This document shows, piece after piece, positions 7,800 through 15,282 of a DNA stretch of 42,718 bases (position 1 is its first letter; every line of letters starts with the position of its first letter). The translations under genes and the position numbers were made by a program. Below the pieces are notes generated by a model. The model was not told the origin of the DNA and ran no database searches. It worked only from the letters and a program-made list of their open reading frames with translations. Origin of the DNA: Symbiobacterium thermophilum (GTDB taxonomy: Bacteria; Bacillota; Sulfobacillia; UBA995); contig DYFO01000015.1 of assembly GCA_020725145.1 (NCBI GenBank), positions 1 through 42,718 on the forward strand, written 5' to 3'.

Positions 7800-8393
7800 A
7801 TGGACTACCTCCGCGTGATGCTGGGTAGCTATCTCCTCGGGGCGACCCCTTTCGCCTACCTGGTCGCTCGATGGTGGCGGGGTGTGGATATCCGTCGGGT
7901 GGGCAGCCGCAACGCCGGCACCACCAACGTGCTCTTGCGCGTGGGAGTGCTTCCCGGGCTGCTCACGGCTTTGGGGGACGTGGGCAAGGGCTTCCTGGCG
8001 GTATCGTGGGCCGCCACCTACTTCGCGGATTCCTCCTTTGCCCCGCTGCTAGCCTTGCTGGGCGCGGTTGCCGGCCATAACTGGTCGATCTGGCTCCGCT
8101 TCCAGGGCGGCGGCGGGCTGGCCACCTTCATCGGCGGCATGCTGGTGATCGCCTACTGGACGGTGCTGGTGCTCATGCCTTTCTGGGGGCTCAGCTACCT
8201 TGTGACCCGCCACAAGTACCTGAGCTCGTTGCTGGCCTGCGGCGCGCTGCCGGTGCTGCTGGGGGCTTACCTGCAATCCTGGCAGCACTTCTTCTTCGGC
8301 CTGGCCGCGGGCTTCCTGCTCGGATTCAAACAGGTGCTGGCGTGGATACGTTACGCGTCGGGTCAGGTCGAGGGTTCGCGCAACCCGGCGTGA
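7800..8393 (+). CDS. plsY: Glycerol-3-phosphate acyltransferase PlsY-like membrane protein
   Basis: PlsY transfers an acyl group from acyl phosphate to glycerol-3-phosphate in membrane phospholipid synthesis. The 197-residue protein has the PlsY length and about five membrane segments. Motif 1 reads GSRNAGTTNVLL. Motif 2 reads GHNWSIWLRFQGGGGLAT. In the family pattern as I recall it (FxGGKGVAT) the position held here by Gly105 is lysine. Motif 1 is also slightly altered (NAGTTNV instead of NIGATNV). It is therefore a divergent member, and a canonical PlsY may exist elsewhere. It lies 18 bp after murB and ends about 30 bp inside the convergent deacetylase gene. Confidence 0.8.
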   Translation: MDYLRVMLGSYLLGATPFAYLVARWWRGVDIRRVGSRNAGTTNVLLRVGVLPGLLTALGDVGKGFLAVSWAATYFADSSFAPLLALLGAVAGHNWSIWLRFQGGGGLATFIGGMLVIAYWTVLVLMPFWGLSYLVTRHKYLSSLLACGALPVLLGAYLQSWQHFFFGLAAGFLLGFKQVLAWIRYASGQVEGSRNPA

Positions 8394-9208
8394 GCGAAAA
8401 GCGGTGAGAACAGGTCGTCAAGGGCGGCACCGGGGGCGATCTGCCGCGGGTAGACCAGCACGAAGCGGTCGCAGCGGGGGAAGGTCGCGGCGACCTGAGC
8501 GGTGGGCCCGAACAGCCAGCTTACTTGCTGCACCTGGGTCAGGTGGCACCGGAGCGCCTCGAGCCGCCGGCGGCGGTAGGCGCTGACGTCGACGGCGATC
8601 ACCGTCCGATCGAGCAGGTACCGCGGGGGAGGGCTCGACCGCCAGGGTGAGAGGTAGTAATACAGACCTGCCGGCCGGCGGTCGGACGGCAGGGTGAAAA
8701 AGACCCGGGTGGTCAGGCGGGAGACGGCCACGTGGTCGGGATGCGGCGACAGGCTGCCGTCGGGTCCAAAGGTGATCACCGCGTCGGGGGCACAGTGCTC
8801 AAACACGGCAAGCAGGCGACGGCAAGCCTCCTCGCGGTCGAAGCGCGATACTTCCCCATCGGGCAGGCCGAGCAGGAAGACGCCCGTGATTCCCAGCACG
8901 TCGGCGGCCGATCGCAGCTCACGCTCGCGGATCGCGCCGAGTTCGTCGCGACTGCGTGCGGGGGGGTTGCCGCGGCGGCGCCCGGCCTCCCCCCGCGTGG
9001 CGCAGGCGAGGTACACCCGCACGCCTCGATCGGCGTAGCGGGCCAAGGCGGCTCCGGGCCCGAATGCCTCGTCGTCGGGGTGGGCCAGGACGGCAAGCAG
9101 GCTTGGAGCGCCACCAGCAGAAGGTATTCGGCGGGCCTGCCCGGAGGTGATGGTTGTGTTGCGCGCGGTCCTGTTCGATCTCGACGGCACCTTGCTGGAC
9201 CTGGACAT
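8363..9208 (-). CDS. PIG-L/LmbE-family deacetylase
   Basis: A zinc-dependent N-acetylglucosaminyl-type deacetylase of the LmbE family (MshB, BshB and similar). The metal site AHPDDEAFGPGA opens the domain and a second histidine motif PHPDHVAVSRL follows. The first reliable residues begin at about 9100. No ATG, GTG or TTG lies close to this point. In-frame upstream candidates are GTG 9190 and ATG 9208 (the latter after GGAAGGAAGG), both inside the divergent HAD gene. A CTG at 9098-9100 begins LLAVLAHPDDE. The outer boundary is therefore uncertain. In bacillithiol-producing bacteria such an enzyme (BshB) deacetylates GlcNAc-malate, but no partner gene is nearby and the substrate is unknown. Confidence 0.75.
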   Translation of the reverse strand: MSRSSKVPSRSNRTARNTTITSGQARRIPSAGGAPSLLAVLAHPDDEAFGPGAALARYADRGVRVYLACATRGEAGRRRGNPPARSRDELGAIRERELRSAADVLGITGVFLLGLPDGEVSRFDREEACRRLLAVFEHCAPDAVITFGPDGSLSPHPDHVAVSRLTTRVFFTLPSDRRPAGLYYYLSPWRSSPPPRYLLDRTVIAVDVSAYRRRRLEALRCHLTQVQQVSWLFGPTAQVAATFPRCDRFVLVYPRQIAPGAALDDLFSPLFAHAGLREPST

Positions 9209-9911
9209 GGAGACCTTCCTTCCGGTGTACCTTTCGGCGCTCGCCCCGAGGTTCGCTTCCTTTCTGCCCCCGGAACGTTTCGTACGCGAGCTTCTGCGCA
9301 GCACCGGCGCGATGGTGGCCAACCGTGACCCCGAGCGCACCAACCGGCAGGTTTTCTGTGAGGAGTTCTTCGGGCGCCTCGGCCTGCCCCAGGAGCGCCT
9401 GATGCCCATCTTCGAGGACTTCTACTTCCGTGATTTCCCGCGGCTCGGCACACACGCCCGTGCGGTGCCCGGGGCGCGCCGTCTGGTTCAGGCCGCGCAG
9501 GACCGCGGCCTGCGCACCGCCGTTGCCACCAACCCGGTGTTCCCGCTTCAGGCGGTGCATGAAAGGCTTCGCTGGGCGGGCATCGACGACCTTCCGTTCG
9601 ACTTCGTGGCCTCGTATGAAGACATGCACTTTTGCAAACCCCATCCCGAGTACTTCCGGGAGGTGGCCGAGCGCGTGGGCTGCCGGCCGGAGGAGTGCCT
9701 CATGGCGGGCGACGACCCGGAGATGGACCTGGTGGGGGCACGCACGGCGGGGATGCAGACCTTCCACGTGCTTTCCGGTGCCCGGGACGGCTCCGGCGTC
9801 GCACACCAACACCCCAGGGGCACGGTTGAGGATCTCCTGCACCTGATATCGGTCATCAGCGGCGGCTCGGGCGCGGGCAGGAGTTCGCCCGGGGCTGGGA
9901 GAACGCCCTAA
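9156..9911 (+). CDS. HAD-superfamily hydrolase
   Basis: A phosphatase-type haloacid dehalogenase enzyme of about 251 residues. Motif I is LFDLDGTLLDLD, with the nucleophile and acid aspartates at the N-terminus. An alpha-helical cap follows (METFLPVYLSALAP onward). Motif II is TNPVFPL, the motif III lysine is in CKPHPEYF, and motif IV is AGDDPEMDLVGA. This is the layout of phosphoglycolate-phosphatase-like subfamily I members, but the substrate cannot be read. The GTG at 9156 lies eight bases after GGAGG and is preferred. ATG 9150 and GTG 9147 are also in frame. It is divergent from, and may overlap, the deacetylase gene. Confidence 0.85.
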   Translation: MLRAVLFDLDGTLLDLDMETFLPVYLSALAPRFASFLPPERFVRELLRSTGAMVANRDPERTNRQVFCEEFFGRLGLPQERLMPIFEDFYFRDFPRLGTHARAVPGARRLVQAAQDRGLRTAVATNPVFPLQAVHERLRWAGIDDLPFDFVASYEDMHFCKPHPEYFREVAERVGCRPEECLMAGDDPEMDLVGARTAGMQTFHVLSGARDGSGVAHQHPRGTVEDLLHLISVISGGSGAGRSSPGAGRTP

Positions 9912-9943
9912 CATCTCACGATCTCCAGAAAGGGGTGTACGGC

Positions 9944-11158
9944 GTGGCGCTTGCCATCGTCAACGGAAAGGTACATACCATCACCCGGGGGATCCTGGAG
10001 CCGGGCACCGTGCTCGTCGATGACGGCAAGATCGCCGCCGTGGGTCAGGGACTCCCGATTCCCGAGGGCACCGAGATCGTCGACGCCTCCGGCTACTGGG
10101 TTACTCCGGGCTTCATCGACGCGCATTCCCACATATGCATCTTCGGCGAACCGTGGGTCTGGGCGCATGATGACGGCAACGAGATGACCAACCCCGTCAC
10201 GCCGCAGGTCCGCGGGGTCGACTCCCTGAACCCCGACGACCCGTCGGTGGCCGACGTGGTCAGTGCGGGGGTCACCACCGTTTTCACCGGCCCGGGCAGC
10301 GGCAACGTCATCGGTGGCACGGGAGTTGCGATCAAGCTGCGGGGACGCACCGTCGACGAGATGGTCATATCGGGCACCGAAGCCATGAAGATGGCGCTGG
10401 GCGAAAACCCCAAGAAGGTCTACGGCGACCAGAAGAAAACCCCTTCAACCCGCATGGGCAACGCCGCCGTGCTCCGCGAGGCCCTGGTGGCGGCGGCGAA
10501 CTACCTCGATAAGTTCCGGCAGGCGGAAGAGGAGGCGCAGGAGAAGGCCGAAGGCTCGCGCCGTCCCAAGTACCCCGAGCGCGACCTGCGCTGGGAGGCC
10601 CTGGGCAAGGTGCTCCGCCGCGAGATGAAGGCCCGTATCCACGCCCATCGCGCCGACGACATCCTTACGGCCATCCGCATCGCCGAGGAATTCGGCCTGG
10701 ACCTGGTGATCGAGCACGCAACCGAGGGCTACCGGGTGGCCGAGATCCTTGCCGCCAAACAGATCCCCTGCACGGTCGGGCCGCTGCACATGGCGAGGTT
10801 CAAGATGGAGCTGCAGAACTTCACGCTGGAGAACCCGGGGATCCTGGCGCGCGCCGGGGTAAAAGTGGCCATCCAGGTCGATGAAGCCTCCAACACGCGG
10901 TGGCTACCCGTCCACGCCGGCATGGCCGTGCGCTACGGCATGCCGGAGGAGGAGGCCTTCCGCGCGGTCACCCTGAACCCCGCTTCCATCCTCGGCCTGG
11001 AGAACAGGCTGGGCAGCCTGGAGGCGGGAAAGGACGCCGACATCGCCGTCTGGGACGGGCACCCCTTCGCCACCTACACCAAGTGTCGCACGGTGTTCAT
11101 CGACGGGCGGGTGGTGTTCGACCTCGCATCCGGAGTGAGACCGGGTGGCGGGCGCTGA
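9944..11158 (+). CDS. Metal-dependent amidohydrolase
   Basis: A TIM-barrel hydrolase of the amidohydrolase superfamily, in the broad imidazolonepropionase/dihydroorotase-like group. The metal-binding His-x-His is in GFIDAHSHICIFG. Later metal and catalytic residues appear in ARIHAHRADDI and VIEHATEGY, and an aspartate lies in QVDEASN. The C-terminal beta-sandwich closes with GKDADIAVWDGHPF. The GTG at 9944 sits eight bases after AAAGGGG (404 residues); a GTG at 9935 is also in frame. The substrate is unknown. The next gene, a MoaD/ThiS-like protein, overlaps its end by 14 bp and an M20 peptidase gene follows, so the three form one transcription unit. Confidence 0.85.
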   Translation: MALAIVNGKVHTITRGILEPGTVLVDDGKIAAVGQGLPIPEGTEIVDASGYWVTPGFIDAHSHICIFGEPWVWAHDDGNEMTNPVTPQVRGVDSLNPDDPSVADVVSAGVTTVFTGPGSGNVIGGTGVAIKLRGRTVDEMVISGTEAMKMALGENPKKVYGDQKKTPSTRMGNAAVLREALVAAANYLDKFRQAEEEAQEKAEGSRRPKYPERDLRWEALGKVLRREMKARIHAHRADDILTAIRIAEEFGLDLVIEHATEGYRVAEILAAKQIPCTVGPLHMARFKMELQNFTLENPGILARAGVKVAIQVDEASNTRWLPVHAGMAVRYGMPEEEAFRAVTLNPASILGLENRLGSLEAGKDADIAVWDGHPFATYTKCRTVFIDGRVVFDLASGVRPGGGR

Positions 11159-11378
11159 GCTTGTGAGGATCGAACTCGGCTCGTTCCTGTCCGGCGGCTC
11201 ACGACGTCTGGCGCTCGAGGTGCCGGCGGGCACGACGGTGCGGGACGCCCTGAGCCTGGCCGGTGTGCCCGAGGCTGAAGTCTGGCTGGTGGCGGTGAAC
11301 GGCCTCCGCGTCGAGATGGACCATCCCCTGGCCGAAGGGGACGAAGTCATGGTGTTCGCTCCGGTAGGAGGGGGTTGA
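11145..11378 (+). CDS. MoaD/ThiS-like small sulfur-carrier or ubiquitin-like protein
   Basis: A 77-residue beta-grasp protein. It has the strand and helix pattern of MoaD/ThiS (LEVPAGTTVRDALSLAGVPEAE, then WLVAVNGLRVEMDHPLAEGD, then EVMVFAPVGGG). It ends in exposed glycines, the tail that an E1-like enzyme adenylates. MoaD and ThiS carry sulfur for molybdopterin and thiazole synthesis. No moa or thi genes are nearby, so the partner is unknown. The GTG start lies inside the preceding amidohydrolase gene after GGAGTGAG. A GTG at 11163 would shorten it by six residues. Its stop overlaps the ribosome-site region of the M20 peptidase gene. Confidence 0.8.
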   Translation: MAGAELVRIELGSFLSGGSRRLALEVPAGTTVRDALSLAGVPEAEVWLVAVNGLRVEMDHPLAEGDEVMVFAPVGGG

Positions 11379-11379
11379 G

Positions 11380-12525
11380 CTGCTGGAAGCCCTGCGCATC
11401 CTGGAGTACCTTCAGGCCCGCAACGCGGACACGCTGCGGCTGCTGGGCCGACTGGTGGAGCTGGAGTCCCCGTCTGACGACAAGCCGGCCGTCGACCGGC
11501 TGGCCGATTTCCTGGGAGAGCGGCTGACGGAGCTGGGGGCCCGCGTGGAGGTGCTGCCCGACCGCTTGTTCGGCAACTGCCTCCGGGCCAGCTGGGGACA
11601 TCCCGGCGCAGGTCAGGGGCTGGTGCTGTGCCACATGGACACGGTGTGGCCCACAGGTGAGGTGGCCAGGCGTCCTTTCCGCATCGCGGACGGGTGCGCC
11701 TAGGGTCCCGGCACCCTCGACATGAAGGGGGGCATCGCCGTTCTGCTGGCCGCCCTCTCGGCCATGAGGGAGCTACGGCTGACACCCGCCCTTCCGGTGG
11801 TGATGGTCTTCAACTCCGAGGAAGAAGTCGGTAGCCCCATCTCCCGCGCCCTGATCGAGGAGGAGGGCAGGCGCAGCCGGTACGCGCTGGTGCTGGAACC
11901 CGCCGTCGCTCCGGACGGTTCGCTCAAGACCTTCCGCAAGGGGGTGGGGAACTTCCGCCTGCGGGTGACCGGGCGCCCGGCCCATGCCGGGGCCGACCAC
12001 GCCCTTGGGATAAGCGCCGTTCACGAGTTGGCCCATCAAATCCTGCGCTTGCACGCACTCACCGACTACGAAGCGGGGGTCACCGTCAACGTGGGCGTGA
12101 TTCAGGGAGGGACGCGTTCCAACGTGGTGGCGGAGGAAGCCCAGGCCGAGGTCGACGTCCGCGTTCCCAGCCTCGCACTGGCAGACGAGATCGTGGCGCG
12201 CGTGAGCAGGCTGGAACCCGTAACCCCGGGAGCGGTGGTCACCGTGGAGGGGGGGCTGAACCGTCCCCCCATGGAGCGCACCCCGGCCATCGTGGAGCTT
12301 TATCGCCGGGCGCAGGCGCTGGCCGCCGAGCTGGGATTCGCAGTGAATGAGGGGGGAACCGGCGGGGCCAGCGACGGCAACTTCGTGGCTGCCCTGGGAA
12401 CCCCGGTGCTCGATGGTCTGGGGGCGGTCGGTGTGGGAGGCCACGCCCTCGACGAGCGGGTGGTGATCGAGCAGCTGCCACTGCGGGCGGCGCTACTCGT
12501 CCGCATCCTTCAGACTTTCGCCTGA
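11380..12525 (+). pseudogene. M20-family metallopeptidase (carboxypeptidase G2-like) interrupted by in-frame TAG
   Basis: Two halves in one reading frame encode a single M20 zinc peptidase of about 381 codons. The first half holds HMDTVWPTGEVARR with metal-binding His and Asp. The second holds GPGTLDMKGGIAVLL, FNSEEEVGSP with the catalytic Glu, and GGASDGNF plus GVGGHALDE near the end. TAG at 11701-11703 falls where the family normally has the tyrosine of a YGPG..DMKGG motif, so one base change from TAC or TAT explains it. The N-terminus (ALRILEYLQARNADTLRLLGRL) has no ATG, GTG or TTG. The only candidates are CTG 11380 or 11383 after AGGAGGGGG, or GTG 11455 inside the domain. Either the gene is decaying, the stop is read through, or there is a base error. 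Confidence 0.8.
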
Positions 12526-12529
12526 CAGG

Positions 12530-13810
12530 TCAGATAGTATCGCGGAACCGGGGCTCCTTTACCCGCCAGGTGTGTGGGGGTCCTTCCGTCTCCAGAAGGT
12601 CCAAGGCCGCGGCGGCAGCTTCGGGGTGGAACTGGGTGCCCGAACCGGCCTCCAGCTGCTTTATGACTTCCAGCACCGGAAGGGCTGGGCGGTGCGGGCG
12701 GTGCGAGGTCATGGCCTCCAGGGCGTCGGCCACCGCCACGATGCTCACCAGGAGGTCGCGCTGCTCGACGCCGTGCGGGTAGCCCTTCCCGTCATAACGC
12801 TCGTGATGTGCTTCGGCAAACCGTGCTATGTCTCGCAAAGTGCCGCGGGAGGAGCTGAGGATGCGCGCTCCCACCAGCGGGTGACTCCTGATGACCTTCC
12901 ACTCACCCTCATCAAGGGGGCCCGGCTTGTCGAGGATCTGGTTGGGAACGGCGATCTTGCCGAGGTCGTGAACGATTCCCGCCAGCCAGAGGGTCGCCAG
13001 CTCTGGTTCCCGCAGTCCCAGGCGCCCGCCGATGGCTACCGCGTAGTGGGCTACCTTGCGCGAGTGAGAGGCCGTGTACTGGTCCTTGGCGTCGGCCAGG
13101 GTTGCCACCAGGTCCAGCGTGCTCTCGAGGGAATCCTTCATCAGCGCGAGCAGCCGGGCGTTGGCGAGCTGCGAATCCAGGCGCGACTGGGCCTCTGCCA
13201 GGATCCAGCGGCAGCACACTGCCCCCAGCGCGCCCGCCGCCGTCATGGGCAGGATGGCCACGGTGAGGAATGCCGTAGCCACCTCCCACGGCCGGACCAG
13301 CGCAAGCACCACCAGCCCGTGCAGCAGCTCCGCGGCAACCACGGCGGCAGCCGTCTGGCGCCAGGAAAGGGATCTTATCGGCCGTCCCCGCCGGGCTACG
13401 CCGCCAATGGCTCCCGCGAGCACGGTGGCGACGGCGCAGGCCGCGCCGGTCGGGCCGCCGAGCGCCAGCCGGTGCAGGCCCGCGACGGCACCCGCCAGCA
13501 TGCCCGCCAGAGGTCCCCCGGTCAGGCCTGCCAGCAGAGCACCCACGTCGCGGAAGTTGGCGATGAAGTTCTCCGAGTAGACGCCGAGCACCGTGCCGAG
13601 GACGGCGAAGCCGGACCAGAAACCAAGGTGCACGGCCCGCGCGACCGGGCTACCGCGCTCCCTGCCGCTCACCGCTCCCAGCAACCAGGGCCAGTTGCAC
13701 AGGCCTGAGAGGATCAGCACGCTGACGGCAAGGCCCTTGGTCAGCGTCCACGTGGTGACAGTCCAGGTGCTCACGGCCGCAGGCGCTTCCCCCCAAAACG
13801 CATTCATCAT
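12530..13810 (-). CDS. Membrane HD-GYP domain protein, putative cyclic-di-GMP phosphodiesterase
   Basis: A 426-residue signalling protein. Residues about 25-205 hold several membrane helices resembling the 5TMR region of LytS-type sensors, including the NFRDVGALLAGLTGGPLAGMLAG stretch in which NxR and GGP are characteristic. After a short linker helix comes the HD-GYP domain: HSRKVAHYA, the HD pair at 281-282 (HDLGKIAVP), and HHERYDGKGYP near 341-351. HD-GYP enzymes cleave cyclic di-GMP. The HD and GYP elements are intact, so activity is expected. The N-terminal ligand is unknown. It ends 4 bp from the convergent M20 gene, and its ATG lacks an obvious ribosome site. Confidence 0.85.
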   Translation of the reverse strand: MMNAFWGEAPAAVSTWTVTTWTLTKGLAVSVLILSGLCNWPWLLGAVSGRERGSPVARAVHLGFWSGFAVLGTVLGVYSENFIANFRDVGALLAGLTGGPLAGMLAGAVAGLHRLALGGPTGAACAVATVLAGAIGGVARRGRPIRSLSWRQTAAAVVAAELLHGLVVLALVRPWEVATAFLTVAILPMTAAGALGAVCCRWILAEAQSRLDSQLANARLLALMKDSLESTLDLVATLADAKDQYTASHSRKVAHYAVAIGGRLGLREPELATLWLAGIVHDLGKIAVPNQILDKPGPLDEGEWKVIRSHPLVGARILSSSRGTLRDIARFAEAHHERYDGKGYPHGVEQRDLLVSIVAVADALEAMTSHRPHRPALPVLEVIKQLEAGSGTQFHPEAAAAALDLLETEGPPHTWRVKEPRFRDTI

Positions 13811-13870
13811 GAACTGGGGTGATTCCTGCCCTGAGAGCGAAGGCGTCTGTACGTGGGAAGAAAGTAGGCT

Positions 13871-14719
13871 TCAGCGCCGGAGGGCGACGCAGGGTTCGCG
13901 GAAGCCCTTGATCACCAGGAACTGTGCCGTCCCTTCCTCCACCAGCTGCTTGACCGACCGGTGAACGACTCCCTCAGGCCACCGAAACCACCGCTCAAGG
14001 TCAAAAACCGGGCAAGCCCCCACCCGTTCCAGGCAAGCCAGCAGAACCCGGCGGGTCGCGAGGTCGGGAGGAATGCTCAAGTGCTCCTCGACCTCTCCCG
14101 GCTCCAACCATTGCTCGGCAGGGCCCCAGACAAAAGTATCCCAGTGCACGCGCACACGGTCGAGCACGGCGATGGCGAAGATACCCTCCAGCTCGCCGAG
14201 CGCCTGGCGAAACTGGACAGCGCTACGGCGGTCGGCAAAACCGAGCTCGCGGCGCAGACGGTCGGCGGGAAGGGGCCCGTGCCCCTGCAGGTGGCGGTAC
14301 ACGGTCACCGCGGCCCGGCTGAGACGACCGCGGCCGTACTCGTCGGCGGGGTCCCGCCGCAGGGCCGCCCAGAGCCACGGCAACATCTCCCGCGATACCA
14401 GGGTTGCCTTGCCCCGGAACAGCCTTCCGTAGAAGGCCTGGCGGGTGGCGGACAGCCGGTCGGCCATCTCCCACGCCGCCTCGAAGGACCTGGTGACCAT
14501 GGAACCGTCGGCGCGATAGAGGCTGGGAAGCTCTCCGGTTACGAAGACGCTCACCAGCCCCGACCGGTGCACCAGCTCGCGTGCCCGGTCGAAGGGTTCA
14601 CCTTCCGGCGGTAGCAGCGCGGCATGTTCCCGGCACCGCCATGCCAGCACCAGGTCACGGTGCGACCAGCCACGTTCGTCCGCGCCGCCCGCCGCCCGGC
14701 CGGAGGTCGGGGCCCGCAC
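13871..14719 (-). CDS. AlkZ-related winged-helix protein
   Basis: A 282-residue protein resembling AlkZ-related (YcaQ/HTH_42-like) proteins of Bacillota. Recognisable features are GELPSLYRA, a FYGRLFRGKATLVSREMLPW block, and LSRAAVTVYRHLQGHGPLPA leading into a winged-helix region (LRRELGFADRRSAVQFRQAL). A terminal helix-turn-helix-like part is VFDLERWFRWPEGVVHRSVK. True AlkZ enzymes are DNA glycosylases that unhook crosslinks. Whether this divergent relative has glycosylase activity is not known, and I do not see a QxQ/QxD catalytic motif. The GTG start is eight bases after GGAGGT. Confidence 0.65.
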   Translation of the reverse strand: MRAPTSGRAAGGADERGWSHRDLVLAWRCREHAALLPPEGEPFDRARELVHRSGLVSVFVTGELPSLYRADGSMVTRSFEAAWEMADRLSATRQAFYGRLFRGKATLVSREMLPWLWAALRRDPADEYGRGRLSRAAVTVYRHLQGHGPLPADRLRRELGFADRRSAVQFRQALGELEGIFAIAVLDRVRVHWDTFVWGPAEQWLEPGEVEEHLSIPPDLATRRVLLACLERVGACPVFDLERWFRWPEGVVHRSVKQLVEEGTAQFLVIKGFREPCVALRR

Positions 14720-14780
14720 CCACGTCCACCTCCCGCTCCGATGCTTTCGGTGCGCCGGGCAGCTTCCCTGCCGGCCACCC

Positions 14781-14810
14781 TTGACCCGCGGCGCTACGTG
14801 GTGCTACCCT
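14781..14810 (+). promoter_or_regulatory. Possible sigma-A promoter before the RCKP zinc-ribbon gene
   Basis: TTGACC (14781-14786) and TACCCT (14805-14810) are separated by 18 bp. The -10 is weak. The expected start lies next to the ribosome site at 14817, so the leader would be very short. Confidence 0.4.
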
Positions 14811-14821
14811 GGCAACAGGAG

Positions 14822-14938
14822 GTGAGCGCTCTGGCCATCTTCAGATGCTCGACGTGCGGCTACCAGACGGATACACGCTGCAAGCCGAAAACCTGCCCAC
14901 AGTGTCAGGGGAAGGACACCTTTGTCAAGCAGGCGTGA
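14822..14938 (+). CDS. RCKP-type rubredoxin-like zinc-ribbon protein
   Basis: A 38-residue or shorter protein with two CxxC pairs (FRCSTCGYQTDTRCKPKTCPQC, written here as two joined blocks: CSTCGYQTDTRCKP and KTCPQCQGKDTF). It is a typical RCKP rubredoxin-like domain. Such proteins bind zinc or iron, and no specific role is established to my knowledge. The frame starts at GTG 14822, but that codon overlaps the AGGAGG ribosome site (14817-14822). The CTG at 14831 is spaced eight bases from it and would give LAIFRC, matching the usual MAI(F/Y)RC start. It precedes the spore protein gene by 54 bp. Confidence 0.75.
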   Translation: MSALAIFRCSTCGYQTDTRCKPKTCPQCQGKDTFVKQA

Positions 14939-14992
14939 GCCCGCATAGCCGGGTGCCGGCCCGGGGACGCTCGTCTCCGGAGGTGGCGACAG

Positions 14993-15202
14993 GTGGCAAC
15001 ATCGGCGGGCAAGGGAAAGAAGGCGCCCAAACCCCTTTCCCCTCGTGAGGCACTGAAGCTGAAGGTAGCCGAAGAACTGGGGCTCTTGGAGAAGGTCCGG
15101 CGCTTGGGGTGGGCGGAGCTCACCGCCGCCGAATCGGGCCGGGTGGGAGGCTTGATGACCCGGCGCATGCGCGAGGGTGCCCTGAACCGACCCAAATCCT
15201 GA
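14993..15202 (+). CDS. Small acid-soluble spore protein, alpha/beta type
   Basis: A 69-residue protein with the SASP pattern: a first helix LKLKVAEELGLLEKV and then GWAELTAAESGRVGGLMTRRM. The conserved motifs are ExA-EL-G and SGxxGGxMxRR. These proteins coat and protect DNA in the dormant spore core. Their expression is normally driven by sigma-G, but no such promoter was identified here. The GTG start follows GGAGG. The gene is the best evidence in the window that the host forms endospores. The basic N-terminus (GKGKKAPKP) is consistent with DNA binding. Confidence 0.8.
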   Translation: MATSAGKGKKAPKPLSPREALKLKVAEELGLLEKVRRLGWAELTAAESGRVGGLMTRRMREGALNRPKS

Positions 15203-15282
15203 GACCTGTCCGACGGGCGGGCGGCGCATCCCGCGCGACGGCCGCGGCGGTCTCCCCGGGTGCCCGGTAGGAGGGAGATGGT

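Noticed and set aside
11701-11703. Pyrrolysine or other recoding at the TAG
   Set aside because: TAG serves as an ordinary stop in several intact genes here (pyk, nitroreductase, ABC permease, polA, GNAT), and M20 enzymes have tyrosine at this place, so a point mutation or error is simpler.
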